Assembly: GCA_029858305.1 (NCBI GenBank)
Contig: JAOUFI010000005.1
Span: 18,508-82,507 of the forward strand
Source of the DNA: Candidatus Thorarchaeota archaeon
GTDB taxonomy: Archaea > Asgardarchaeota > Thorarchaeia > Thorarchaeales > Thorarchaeaceae
Length of the DNA stretch: 64,000 nt
Direction: 5' to 3'
The notes below the pieces were generated by a model. The model had not been told where the DNA came from and made no database searches. It saw only the letters and a list, made by a program, of their open reading frames with translations. Position 1 is the stretch's first letter. Each line of letters begins with the position of its first letter. Below are positions 9,401 through 17,217 of this stretch, piece by piece. The translations under genes and the position numbers were made by a program.

Positions 9401-10301
9401 ATGCATACGAACTGCAGAATCAATATCTGAAGGATTCAAGAACCTTATTGAGAATGCTTCAATAGCTCTAACAAATCATCGTGATGAGGTATTTGACCAA
9501 GTTCAGAAAAGTGCAGAGTTGTCAAACCAGTATGCCTCCCGCAAGTTCGAAACGACTGGTCTGGATCTCAAGACTCATTTAAGCAGTGATACATCGAATT
9601 TTCTAGAGAAAACGAGGCTAGCGCTTGCAGCAAAGAACAAGGAAATCACGGATTCTGTAACTGAAACAATCAATACAATCAATAAAGAGACCTCCGGTTT
9701 GAAACAGAACCGAAATCGGGCGCTCTCTTCGCATGGAGAATTTGGCGAGAAGACACTCAGAAGATGGTCGGTGGAACAGAAAGACAATATGTCTTCATTG
9801 AACGATAGGATACATAGTGCAATTGTGGGAATAACCGACAATACCAAGGCAACTATAGAGGTACTCAATGCTATCCATAGTATTGGAGATGAGATGATTA
9901 AAGACCCATCAAAAAGAACTTGGTACATATCTGGGAAAGAGGAAGCATGCGCTCATATTATAGATATGGCAGATAGAGCTACAGACTCTATTGTAATCTC
10001 CATCATCGATCCCAATTGCCTAGACTATAAGAAGTTGGCTAAGGTCAAACAACCAAAACGTAAGGTGCTCATTGTTCCTGAAACCGAAGAACTTGATCCG
10101 AATCTATCATCCCTAGAAGGCTGGCGGGTATGGGAAACTAGGACCCCAATGTTCCTATCAATAATAGACGATAGTGAGCTATTGGTCGGTGGTGCAACAG
10201 CAACAGATGACCTTATCGCTTTGATATCGAAAGATGAAACATATCTTAGACTGTATCACGATATTCTTGGCCCGCGGTTAGTGAGAGGAAGAGTGACCTA
10301 G
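6408..10301 (+). CDS. Giant TrmB-like winged helix, coiled coil and PLD-like protein
   Basis: About 1297 residues from ATG 6408; the track starts 20 codons earlier at a TTG. The first 90 residues are a TrmB-type winged helix (LGLTEAEVKAIVPIYLGG ... VQRTLGRLVSKGLIKQI). About 1050 residues of helical, Ser/Thr-rich coiled coil follow. The last ~130 residues resemble the C-terminal effector-sensing or PLD-like fold of TrmB regulators (WYISGKEEACAHIIDMADRA ... VISIID ... FLSIIDDSELLVGG). A normal TrmB protein is 250-350 residues, so this is a TrmB regulator split by an enormous rod. I infer a DNA-anchored architectural or signalling protein. It follows the cysteine-cluster gene directly and converges on the acetyltransferase with a 4-base overlap. 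Confidence 0.8.
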   Translation: MSDDTVSKSVPILRDNLGLTEAEVKAIVPIYLGGNMTAGGVALLSGEKLATVQRTLGRLVSKGLIKQIDGIVPVYRALSPSMALSGTLADSLSGVTGLTDESEKLFSSRITEIESVVDGIITSQTKSLEELKSALTSYENQVLDLVTKQIENVATTATQTMTGFSDEIELAMNGMDTFLDESLGSKLLELQAEIDKAQIAMAKDLKAQVREFDKWIKNERKGTLGSVGEFEAKSSALVESAKNAVSSALTKSSELIQSLVREISGILTSLASAASDNGLAVINEVSTEISQMLNHLDSELGQAYLTGQESLKEVIAQARIISKEYSEFAKSRIDAAIEIADSASDVVDDWKNEVSGFMDVASQSVTSQLDQVASTDASYLEQMKNSLTSHIERVNTSLMDEYKAISSLATVLGGDSETILTETRSMMLDLLQSQNVVEQNDCDAVVEKLHAELEKWVGDTVTSIEKKLKDTAKDVTTILDTETTELNSISEAMNSRLKSAFNSVIKSTNTKNETLLTSVKKTTHDFENGIGQSLDELITSFTSATEKQVRESKELYEGLRERLDNRMSQSIATISSQADRVQKDITNTILEQTTRIDQHTLGIKEEFHNRLEDITTQFISLTQGLEATFNGLLSSQTMEARDIIASTHSEFRTTLKNEVTTLKDDSLKIQKEYSTEIALKIDDVASTVAAVKKALNELSVQKRFEISENMAKTLTNLESSIRSTEESLRDIESGTVDQFIENMEQVSQEFKVSVNGARDNISGRLDNVKDIVAASLEKSSAGGKIVVDGFVAQQKDRKQRFLADTSKKMNRLATKRAKDSAASIEAFQTQLSENQTGGVKDRNIAKEEVLATVETRRSEVANAFDAAAVWVDSSVSNVATSLEAFGSKLKNELIIMQKGLQKAANEVALAIQERGETDMDSFQEIATSLIQNAESIVTARLNEFGDSCSDALTKSNDSFTTMPTRMSEELENMETEIAQRNLQDYGTITTDLSTSFTECIRTAESISEGFKNLIENASIALTNHRDEVFDQVQKSAELSNQYASRKFETTGLDLKTHLSSDTSNFLEKTRLALAAKNKEITDSVTETINTINKETSGLKQNRNRALSSHGEFGEKTLRRWSVEQKDNMSSLNDRIHSAIVGITDNTKATIEVLNAIHSIGDEMIKDPSKRTWYISGKEEACAHIIDMADRATDSIVISIIDPNCLDYKKLAKVKQPKRKVLIVPETEELDPNLSSLEGWRVWETRTPMFLSIIDDSELLVGGATATDDLIALISKDETYLRLYHDILGPRLVRGRVT

Positions 10302-10768
10302 AATTCAATGGCATAGATGATGGCGTCTTCAACATCATAGTATCCCTTCACTCTATCGACAGCCACCATCCCTGCCCTACTATAGAGACTTCTAGCTTCT
10401 TGATTACTCTCACGAACCTCTAGCTCACATGTCCTCATCCCTGCGTCCCGCATTCTGTTGAGCGCATGGTTAAGTATCAAACTTCCATTTCCTCTACAGC
10501 GTTCATCCTCACGGATTGCTAAGTTGAGTATATGCCCATGCTCTTCATATACCGATTCTTCCCAAATGACATACCCAATAACATAGCTCTGACGCGCTAA
10601 TACCTTCATTATAATAAAGACGTCGTCATCTACTTGAAATCTCCCCTTGGTAATTGTAATCCGAAGGAATATCTCTTGACTCCACGGAATTGGAAAGCAA
10701 TTCTTTTCTATTTCAATAATCTGAACCAGGTCATCAATAACGGGTTGCCGTATGTCAAGATCTGTCAT
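10298..10768 (-). CDS. GNAT N-acetyltransferase, RimI-like
   Basis: An acetyl-CoA-dependent N-acetyltransferase, probably acting on protein N-termini as RimI/Naa10 relatives do. It shows the N-terminal IRQPVIDDLVQIIEIEKNCFPIPW signature (FP-PW as in RimI), the acetyl-CoA loop RCRGNGSLIL, and the late motif LEVRESNQEARSLYSRAGM. The track starts 40 codons upstream inside the neighbouring gene. I prefer the ATG at 10768, which has GAAGGAA seven bases before it and gives the normal 156-residue length. An alternative MMDKLREF start near 10816 would overlap the zinc-ribbon gene and allow coupling. The substrate is unknown. Confidence 0.85.
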   Translation of the reverse strand: MTDLDIRQPVIDDLVQIIEIEKNCFPIPWSQEIFLRITITKGRFQVDDDVFIIMKVLARQSYVIGYVIWEESVYEEHGHILNLAIREDERCRGNGSLILNHALNRMRDAGMRTCELEVRESNQEARSLYSRAGMVAVDRVKGYYDVEDAIIYAIEF

Positions 10769-10805
10769 GAATATGTTCCTTCGTGATATATCAAATTCTC
10801 TCAGT

Positions 10806-11165
10806 TTATCCATCATTCTGTTCAACCGGATTACCACAGAATGGACAGAATGTTGAATTGATTGGTATTGGTTTTGAGCAATATGCACAACATGAGCCTA
10901 CTAGAATAAAGGAGTTCTGTTCATTCAAATCAGACTGAGAATCTGTCTGTAGAACAGCTATTGATAGGAACCGTAGAATTATGATAGTAAAGACTAGGAC
11001 AAATGTAATTGTGATTGCAAAACCGAGAACACCTGAACCTCCAAAGAAGAAAGGAAAAACGAAGAACACTCCACTCTCAACTGATTTACTAGTAGACCAA
11101 AGCAGAAAGATTCCAAGTATAATAAATAGGAATCCCAATGGAAGTAGATTTTGTCGCCATTGCAA
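10806..11165 (-). CDS. Small membrane protein with a C-terminal zinc ribbon
   Basis: 119 residues. Two hydrophobic spans at about residues 8-24 (LLPLGFLFIILGIFLLW) and 45-70 (GVLGFAITITFVLVFTIIILRFL), possibly with a third between them (FFVFPFFFGG), precede a cytoplasmic tail ending in a four-cysteine zinc ribbon, CAYCSKPI ... FCPFCGN. Many archaea carry such proteins and none is functionally defined. It starts with TTG and has an upstream GGAGG. It lies just upstream of the acetyltransferase, probably in one transcript. Confidence 0.75.
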   Translation of the reverse strand: MQWRQNLLPLGFLFIILGIFLLWSTSKSVESGVFFVFPFFFGGSGVLGFAITITFVLVFTIIILRFLSIAVLQTDSQSDLNEQNSFILVGSCCAYCSKPIPINSTFCPFCGNPVEQNDG

Positions 11166-11190
11166 AGGCGTTCGAATCCTCCAATAGCTG

Positions 11191-11538
11191 TTAGATCATT
11201 CCGCGGTCCTTCATCTGCTCAATAATCTGGTTGTACTTTTGATCATTACTGATCATTTCATTAACCTGTGCTTCTAGCGAATGTGAACCTGGTAAGACTA
11301 ACACGTTGATTTTGCTACTAGGATATACGGACTCCAATCGATGTCTTATCAAGATACCAATTAATCCTCCCATAGGACAATATGGAACTGTAGGTTTAAA
11401 CCTGACACTGATTGAGTCTTCATCAACCTCAATATACTCTTGTTTTACAATTGACATTTGTGGGTCTGTAATTGATATAGGATGTTCTGGATCCATGACA
11501 GGTTCTAATGATTTGAAGACTTCATCGACTGTTGCCAA
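11191..11538 (-). CDS. MIP18 family (DUF59) iron-sulfur assembly protein
   Basis: 115 residues with the MIP18/SufT-like fold: VFKSLEPVMDPEHPISITDPQMS at the start, a central strand pair, and the conserved cysteine in PYCPMGGLIGILIRHRL. Relatives help insert iron-sulfur clusters (eukaryotic CIA2/FAM96, bacterial SufT). The DPEHP spelling is closer to the eukaryotic CIA2 type than to phenylacetate PaaD proteins, though by eye this is weak. The start is TTG; no in-frame ATG exists. It diverges from the Ras-like protein at 11727. Iron-sulfur clients in this window include GlpA, GlpC, the second CCG protein and the radical SAM enzyme. Confidence 0.85.
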   Translation of the reverse strand: MATVDEVFKSLEPVMDPEHPISITDPQMSIVKQEYIEVDEDSISVRFKPTVPYCPMGGLIGILIRHRLESVYPSSKINVLVLPGSHSLEAQVNEMISNDQKYNQIIEQMKDRGMI

Positions 11539-11726
11539 TTTATTTTCCCATTTTATGGCCCTCTAGCAACCGCTTAATAATCTATGGCTTCAACTATCCA
11601 TTTTCATCCATTAGACTCATTAATATTTGTGGGCACAAGGTATATCTGAATAATGCAGTTTCTTTATCTATTATCATACTAATTTCATATCGAGAAACTG
11701 ATTTGCCAATGGGAGTACCGGGAGCA

Positions 11727-12185
11727 ATGACGCCTGCAAAAAAGAAAGATGGTAAAAAAATAAGGAAGTATCTATTCAAGATAACAGTAATCGGTCCTGA
11801 TGACAAGCTTCTCATGGATGTACTCTCAATATTTGACGATCCTGTTGTTGCAGTAGATGGGATTCGAATAGGATCCACCGAAGTTGATTTTGACACCTCT
11901 GAAGTGCATGCAGTTTTTATGTCTCCCCGGCACTCTGCTCTTGACATACTTCTCACCTTGACGTACAAAGGAGCAAGTGGTGCCATTATTGTACTTAGAG
12001 AACCTGATCCGGAATTAGAAACTCTCTATCGTAATGAAATTCGGGAGAATCTCGGTGCTGAAATACCAACCCGTATCGTGACTGTGAGCTCTACGATGGA
12101 TAAATTCAAGCAGACTGAAATTGAACATATCTTTGATGAAGTCGTAGCTGAGATCTTGGAACGAAAGACCAAGAAAGAGAAGTAG
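11727..12185 (+). CDS. Ras-like small GTPase fold lacking the nucleotide motifs
   Basis: 153 residues from ATG 11727, which has GGGAG a few bases upstream; the track's N-terminal 65 codons are non-genic in character. The strand order matches Ras-family proteins: YLFKITVIG where the P-loop strand should be, then EVHAVFMSPRHS where WDTAGQ lies, then TYKGASGAIIVLREPD matching the YRGAxGAIIVYD block, then IPTRIVTVSS. The GxxxxGKS/T motif is replaced by GPDDKLLM, and DxxG and NKxD are missing. It therefore probably does not bind GTP in the normal way. Alternatively it is a receiver-like fold. It is followed 36 bases later by an acidic protein that may be its partner. Confidence 0.6.
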   Translation: MTPAKKKDGKKIRKYLFKITVIGPDDKLLMDVLSIFDDPVVAVDGIRIGSTEVDFDTSEVHAVFMSPRHSALDILLTLTYKGASGAIIVLREPDPELETLYRNEIRENLGAEIPTRIVTVSSTMDKFKQTEIEHIFDEVVAEILERKTKKEK

Positions 12186-12221
12186 TACAAACCTTTTTTT
12201 CAATTCTATCATCCTCTCAGC

Positions 12222-13289
12222 TTGGTGTCTTTAGTGAGCTCAGATAATAAACGAACAGACGAATATTGGATGGGCGTGCGTGATGCACTGAGAATGGTAG
12301 ATAGCTTCAACAAATGGGCTGCAAGAAATCCCGGACGTGCGAAGAGTCTTGAAGACTTCATTCATGATGGACTTATTGCTGCCGCAAAACGGTGTGAGTC
12401 CTGTTTACGTGAAAAACTAGGTCTCTCTTTCGTCAGAGATGATGAAGAAGATGAGATTCCAGATTCTCTTGAGTCCACGGAACCTGAAGTCGAACCACCC
12501 TCTGGTTATGAGTCTACAATGACGGATGACAATGAAGAGCCAATTGACTCTGTCCCTGATAAAACATATGAGATTGCTATAGAGTCTAAAGACTATGATT
12601 CATCTCAAGAAATAACCATTGAAACAGATGAATCCCCTATTTCAATTGATGCAGTTGAAAGACTAGGAGACGAGCCCATAGAGGATTTTGTCATGGATGG
12701 ACCACAACGTGATTTCACAACTGATTTTGTTCTTGTAGAGCCACCACCTCTCGTGATTGACACCGATGAACAACAATCAGTAGATGAAGAACAATTTGAA
12801 GGATCAGACCTTGAAGAACTCGAAGATCTAGAAGAAATAACTTCAGAACCAGAAGTTGCTGAGAAGCGCTCCGGATTTACTTGGTCTGAATACGAGGCTG
12901 CGGTAACTCCTACCTCTGAGCCCGAACCTCCAGATACAGAACTTGATGAATATATGACAGCTGATGATGATAACTTTAAAGAACCGTTAGATGAGGATAA
13001 TGATTCATTTACCGAGGAATCACTTGATGCGCCCCCGGAGCCGTCTGAATCACCTGAAGTTTGGAGCACCTCTAAAGAGTCATCTATGGGTGGGGAAGAG
13101 AATCTAGAAGAATTCACTGAGGACGAGGATGAAGGCTTGTTCCCTGAGATGGATGACACTATAGCTGAAGAATCAGAAGAGGTACAACACTCAATCACTA
13201 AGCCTCCAGCTCCACCACCGCCTCCTGAGAGCGAGGAAGATGAAGAAGAGCGAAAACGCAGAGCCCGAAGGTTGTTCTTTGGAGCTTAA
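12222..13289 (+). CDS. Acidic, mostly disordered protein with a helical N-terminal domain
   Basis: 355 residues. Residues 12-70 form a plausible folded helical unit (DEYWMGVRDALRMVDSFNKWAARN ... CESCLREKLGL). Residues 75-340 are low-complexity and dominated by Glu, Asp, Ser and Pro, with a short hydrophobic island SGFTWSEYEAAV near the middle. The C-terminus ends in a poly-proline stretch and a basic tail (ERKRRARRLFFGA). The design suggests a scaffold that presents a tail motif. The start is TTG at 12222 or GTG at 12225/12234. It overlaps the convergent E1-like gene by four bases. Confidence 0.7.
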   Translation: MVSLVSSDNKRTDEYWMGVRDALRMVDSFNKWAARNPGRAKSLEDFIHDGLIAAAKRCESCLREKLGLSFVRDDEEDEIPDSLESTEPEVEPPSGYESTMTDDNEEPIDSVPDKTYEIAIESKDYDSSQEITIETDESPISIDAVERLGDEPIEDFVMDGPQRDFTTDFVLVEPPPLVIDTDEQQSVDEEQFEGSDLEELEDLEEITSEPEVAEKRSGFTWSEYEAAVTPTSEPEPPDTELDEYMTADDDNFKEPLDEDNDSFTEESLDAPPEPSESPEVWSTSKESSMGGEENLEEFTEDEDEGLFPEMDDTIAEESEEVQHSITKPPAPPPPPESEEDEEERKRRARRLFFGA

Positions 13290-14317
13290 TGTATGCCTTT
13301 GAGAACTCCTTCGTAAAGGTGTACTGCATCATCTGCAGTATTGACTCCTTTAATAATGGCTGAACCTGAAGTCATAAGTGTGATTCTGGATCCCGATGGT
13401 TTCTGTATAACAAGAAATTTCTTGCCAATTGTCAATTTGTCCTGAGAATCCTGATTTCTTGCAATATTCTCCAGATTCAAATTCATAATGGTAGGTGGAG
13501 AGATATTGAAGCTCTGAGAACATAGGGTGTGTACTGTGATGCCATCTCCTTCTTTCTTCATAACAATTCTTGATTGTGAACACTGTGGACAATTAGCAAC
13601 ACGACCTATGTCAAAGAAATCAAAACTGAGTGAGGCGGAATCAATTGTCATGAGACGATTGGCAAGAATAGGTGGAATTCCTGTTGCCAGGCGGATAGCT
13701 TCATTTACCTCCACAGATGCAGCAAGAGAAAGGAGGGTCGGCGAAACTCCAACTTGCGCACATGTGTTATCCGGATTATCTTCTGCATCTCCCATGAGGC
13801 AATGCAAGCAACCTGTTTTACTCGGAATAAAGGTTGAGAGGTTTGCATAGTATTCTACTGCTCCTGCAAAGATATATGGTATTTTCAGTTCTAGACTTGC
13901 TTTATTGACAGATCGACGAGTCTTGAATGAATCAAGCCCATCTATAATAATGTCAGTTCCTTTCAATAGCTCGATTGCATTTTCCTCTTTGATTGAAACC
14001 GCTAAAGGCTCAAATTCCACTTCCGGGTTCATCAACGCTAGATTGGCAGCCGCAACAAGAGCTTTAGGTTCTCCTATATCTTCCGTGTTGTAGATAGTCT
14101 GTCTCTGAATATTAGAAAGCTCAACAATATCCCTGTCGATTATCCTAATAGTTCCAAAACCAATTGCTGTTAGTAGCCGAAGTGCCGGACTTCCTAGTCC
14201 CCCTGCTCCTACAACTGTGACATTAGTTTTCATGATTTTTTGCATGTCCTTCTCAGTGAAGTCCCTCAGAGCGAGCATACGAGAATATCTCTCTCTTTGA
14301 TTATCTGATAGTTTCAT
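13286..14317 (-). CDS. E1-like ubiquitin/ThiS/MoaD-activating enzyme (ThiF/MoeB family)
   Basis: 343 residues from ATG 14317; the track extends 15 codons further to a TTG. It should adenylate the C-terminus of a ubiquitin-like or sulfur-carrier protein using ATP. The N-terminal RYSRMLALRDF block is typical, followed by GAGGLGSPAL (38-47), DRDIVELSNIQRQ (61-73) and DGLDSFKTRRSVN (126-138). Zinc ligands are C170-x2-C173 and CPQC near residue 256. C186 in DNTCAQVGV sits where MoeB/ThiF keep a conserved cysteine. About 80 C-terminal residues are extra. No carrier protein is encoded nearby, so MoeB, ThiF and tRNA-thiolation roles cannot be separated. Confidence 0.88.
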   Translation of the reverse strand: MKLSDNQRERYSRMLALRDFTEKDMQKIMKTNVTVVGAGGLGSPALRLLTAIGFGTIRIIDRDIVELSNIQRQTIYNTEDIGEPKALVAAANLALMNPEVEFEPLAVSIKEENAIELLKGTDIIIDGLDSFKTRRSVNKASLELKIPYIFAGAVEYYANLSTFIPSKTGCLHCLMGDAEDNPDNTCAQVGVSPTLLSLAASVEVNEAIRLATGIPPILANRLMTIDSASLSFDFFDIGRVANCPQCSQSRIVMKKEGDGITVHTLCSQSFNISPPTIMNLNLENIARNQDSQDKLTIGKKFLVIQKPSGSRITLMTSGSAIIKGVNTADDAVHLYEGVLKGIH

Positions 14318-14376
14318 TTCACTGGCTTTAGATACAAAGCACTCACTTAAAGCCTTGGACAACTACATCAATCAAC

Positions 14377-15201
14377 ATGAAGTACACATCTGAGGTTTCA
14401 ATTGGTTTACGCAGAAATCCTATGGAGGCGTTAGAAGTCGCCCTCTCAAAACTTACATCTCCTTTGGATATCCCCAAGAGATTAGCACGTGTGCTGATTA
14501 AACCATCGATATACGATCCCAAGCTAGTTGGAAACACAAGTGTTAGTGTTGTGAGAGCTGTTCTCGGAGCATTCAAGAATCTCGGTTCTGCTTCAATAGT
14601 TGAGAGTGATAATCCTCTAAGAAGAACTACTGATGCTTTTCATCATATGGGATATACTGCACTTTCAAATTCAGATGTTACGCTAGTCAATCTCTCTGAA
14701 CTTCCCACATCCATTGTAAAGATGCCAGGATACTTTTTTCAAAGGCACAGCATGCCATCCATTCTTACAGAACCTAACTTCTTCATCAATATACCAACAG
14801 TAAAAATTGACCCTGAAATCCGTGCAATTGGGGCTGGCATAAAGAATCTTCTTGGTTTGATTCCAGAGATTGATAAAAGTATATACCACGAAAGAATGGA
14901 TGATGTTCTATTGGACCTCCTATCAGTCTATCCACCACAACTTACTGTTGTCGACCTTACATCATTGGTAATAGGTAAACGGGAAGATAAAATCACAAAA
15001 AAGATTGGTGCAATTATTGTTGGCCTGAATCCAGTTGCAGTAGATTCATTCTGTGCTGGTTTGTTTGGTATTGATCCTATACAAATAGGGTATTTGAGAA
15101 GAGCATATGATTTAGGTCTTGGTGAGATACTTCTAGATCGTATTCGCGTAGGCGGTACTAATGACCAAAAACAGAGGCTGTTCGAGCTTTGTAGATTTTG
15201 A
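14377..15201 (+). CDS. DUF362 domain protein
   Basis: 274 residues resembling DUF362 proteins, a family of uncharacterised proteins often fused to ferredoxin domains. Family-like features are VLIKPSIYDPK near residue 40, the ALGSASIVESDNP-type strand (GSASIVESDNP), FFINIPTVKID and GAGIKNLLGLIPEIDK in the middle, and GAIIVGLNPVAVDSFCAGLFGID near the C-terminus. There is no ferredoxin cluster here. The start ATG lies 60 bases from the divergent E1-like gene. The biochemical role is unknown. Confidence 0.75.
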   Translation: MKYTSEVSIGLRRNPMEALEVALSKLTSPLDIPKRLARVLIKPSIYDPKLVGNTSVSVVRAVLGAFKNLGSASIVESDNPLRRTTDAFHHMGYTALSNSDVTLVNLSELPTSIVKMPGYFFQRHSMPSILTEPNFFINIPTVKIDPEIRAIGAGIKNLLGLIPEIDKSIYHERMDDVLLDLLSVYPPQLTVVDLTSLVIGKREDKITKKIGAIIVGLNPVAVDSFCAGLFGIDPIQIGYLRRAYDLGLGEILLDRIRVGGTNDQKQRLFELCRF

Positions 15202-15211
15202 CAAAACGGAA

Positions 15212-15222
15212 TGCATTTATTT
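15212..15222 (+). promoter_or_regulatory. TATA-like box before the aminotransferase
   Basis: CATTTATTTAG lies about 80 bases before the ATG at 15300 and fits an archaeal TATA element with a moderate leader. No experimental support is possible from sequence. Confidence 0.3.
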
Positions 15223-15299
15223 AGTGTTGGGTTGCCGACCGAATCATTGTATATTTCTGTGATTTTCTGACAGATATGCATGATATGGTGGTACCATAA

Positions 15300-16466
15300 A
15301 TGGATTGGACTTCTCATACGATGGAACGAATCCCTGAGTCAGGTACATTGAAGATGTTTGACTTGGCCAAGAGTCTTGAAAGTCAGGGTAAAAAAGTATA
15401 TCATTTCGAGGTTGGACAACCAGATTTTCCCACACCTGACAATATTGTCAAAGCTGGCATTGAGGCATTGAAAAAAGGTCTGACAAGATATACACCTGCT
15501 CGTGGTATACCTCAAATTCTAGATGCTATTCAGGGATACTATATGTCCCGTGGTATAAAGATTAATGGCAGAAATAATGTCATTGTCACGCCCGGCGCCA
15601 AGATGGCATTATTCCAAGGGTTTCTAAGTACAATCGATGCTGGAGATGATGTTTTACTTTTGGCACCTGCGTGGCCTACTTACCGAGTCATGATAAGAAC
15701 TGTCAATGCAAAACCTGTTGACGTATGTACCTCTCCCAACTATGGTCTCGATGAGGAAGCACTGAAACATGCCGTTTCTAGAACTGTGTCTGCGCTCGTC
15801 ATAAACAGTCCGAATAATCCAACTGGGGGCGTTCTAAGCAAGGAAGATATGAAGCTCATCTATGATCTTGCGATGGACCATGATTTCGTTGTGTTCTCTG
15901 ATGAAATCTACGAAACGCTCGTCTATGATGGTTTCAAACAGACATCAATGCTCGAAGTAGATCCGACCCTGGAGCGTACCCTTGTGATCAATGGAATGAG
16001 TAAATCCTACAGTATGACTGGTTGGCGATTAGGCTATGCCATTGGTAATGAAGAAACCATTTCAAACATGGCTAGAATCCAGCAAAACACAACTTCTTGC
16101 GCCACATCATTTGTTCAATATGCTGGTGTAGAAGCATTAACAGGTAATCAGAATTCCATCAATGTGATGGTCAAGGAATATCAGGCTCGCCGAGATGAGA
16201 TTACTCGTCTCTTCAACGAAATCGAAGGAGTACCATGTCTGAATCCTATGGGTGCTTTCTACGTCTTTCCTGACTTCACAAGATTCGGTTTAAGCAGTAA
16301 CACTCTAGCTGAACTTCTCCTTAAGAAGACCGGAGTATGTTGTACACCTGGTATTGCATTCGGAGCAAAATATGACAATTACCTCAGGTTCTCTTACCCC
16401 ATCTCTGTTTCTGAGATACAAGAGGGAATGGCTAGACTTGCAGAGTTCTTGCCAACCCTTATGTGA
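15300..16466 (+). CDS. PLP-dependent aminotransferase, aspartate aminotransferase class I
   Basis: 388 residues; transfers an amino group from an amino acid, probably aspartate or an aromatic/branched one, to a 2-oxo acid. The fold-type I marks are all present: RYTPARGIPQILDAI, the PNNPTGG loop (N172), the PLP-contacting D201 in FSDEIYE, and the Schiff-base lysine K235 in NGMSKSYSMTGWRLGY. A C-terminal LRFSYP carries the carboxylate-binding arginine. ATG 15300 is used; ATG 15321 is possible. Substrate choice cannot be read from sequence, and the neighbours do not settle it. Confidence 0.9.
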   Translation: MDWTSHTMERIPESGTLKMFDLAKSLESQGKKVYHFEVGQPDFPTPDNIVKAGIEALKKGLTRYTPARGIPQILDAIQGYYMSRGIKINGRNNVIVTPGAKMALFQGFLSTIDAGDDVLLLAPAWPTYRVMIRTVNAKPVDVCTSPNYGLDEEALKHAVSRTVSALVINSPNNPTGGVLSKEDMKLIYDLAMDHDFVVFSDEIYETLVYDGFKQTSMLEVDPTLERTLVINGMSKSYSMTGWRLGYAIGNEETISNMARIQQNTTSCATSFVQYAGVEALTGNQNSINVMVKEYQARRDEITRLFNEIEGVPCLNPMGAFYVFPDFTRFGLSSNTLAELLLKKTGVCCTPGIAFGAKYDNYLRFSYPISVSEIQEGMARLAEFLPTLM

Positions 16467-16515
16467 CAATAGGGATAGTAAATGTTCAGCCAATCGTTAA
16501 ACAGGATGAGTCTGA

Positions 16516-17103
16516 ATGTCACCTAGAGAAGTTGAGGATAGGCTGCCGCAATTTGAGTGTACTAAATGTGGAGCATGTTGTCGTGAAGACTCAATGCTAA
16601 TTACTGTAACAGGTCGCGATATTGCCAGAATCTCAACAGCTTTAGGCTTGAGTCCAGAGGAAACAATGAGAGCTCTTGATTTCTACATTGTTGATGATCC
16701 CAATACAATTCCAATTGGGCTTCAAGGGATCCCATCCCCAAGTACTGAGAGAGGTTCGGCTTTCATCGCTCTGAGGAAAATGGAAAATGGGGAGTGCATT
16801 TTTCTAAAAGATAACCTTTGCATGATTCACACATTACGACCCATTGTGTGTAGATCATTTCCTTTTGTATTCCAGGAGAAAGGAAGTCAACGCAAGTGGG
16901 GGCTTAGTGCTGTGAAGCAAATCTGTCCTGGACTTGGTACTGGTTCAAAAGTATCAGAGAAGGATATTGAAGATCTTTCTGCGCTTGTTCTAGAGAGCAT
17001 AAAGACATATCATGAGTTTGTTGATGAGTGGAATAGTCTACCGACCACGACTGCGCGAGAATTAATCAGAACCATCCTATCTGACCCTAGATTCTTTGCC
17101 TAG
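16516..17103 (+). CDS. YkgJ-type cysteine cluster protein
   Basis: 195 residues of the CxxCxxCC zinc/iron-chelating family. The signature is FECTKCGACCRED near residue 14, followed by the later conserved cysteines in GECIFLKDNLCMIHTLRPIVCRSFPF and ICPG. The family is thought to bind a metal or iron-sulfur centre, and its reaction is mostly unknown. It lies 49 bases after the aminotransferase on the same strand. It converges on the cysteine-rich paralogues downstream. Confidence 0.85.
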   Translation: MSPREVEDRLPQFECTKCGACCREDSMLITVTGRDIARISTALGLSPEETMRALDFYIVDDPNTIPIGLQGIPSPSTERGSAFIALRKMENGECIFLKDNLCMIHTLRPIVCRSFPFVFQEKGSQRKWGLSAVKQICPGLGTGSKVSEKDIEDLSALVLESIKTYHEFVDEWNSLPTTTARELIRTILSDPRFFA

Positions 17104-17217
17104 CATGCTTTAAAGAAATAGCCCATGTGATAGTTTATGGGTAATTTTCTTCCTGGAGCAATGTATTGTGTATGGTTTGGCTTGCTGGATAATGTTGCCT
17201 GATAAAACGAATCCAAA

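Noticed and set aside
11166-11190. GTTCGAATCC resembling a tRNA T-loop
   Set aside because: The flanking bases do not form a T-stem and no acceptor or anticodon arm follows; it is the leader of the minus-strand zinc-ribbon gene.
11532-11726. N-terminal 65 codons of the track version of the Ras-like protein
   Set aside because: Codon use and residues are unlike the rest, and a GGGAG site supports ATG 11727.
12605-13198. 197-residue Ser-rich minus-strand ORF
   Set aside because: It is the antisense of the acidic repeats in the 12222-13289 gene; Ser-rich composition is the mirror of Glu/Asp/Ser codons.
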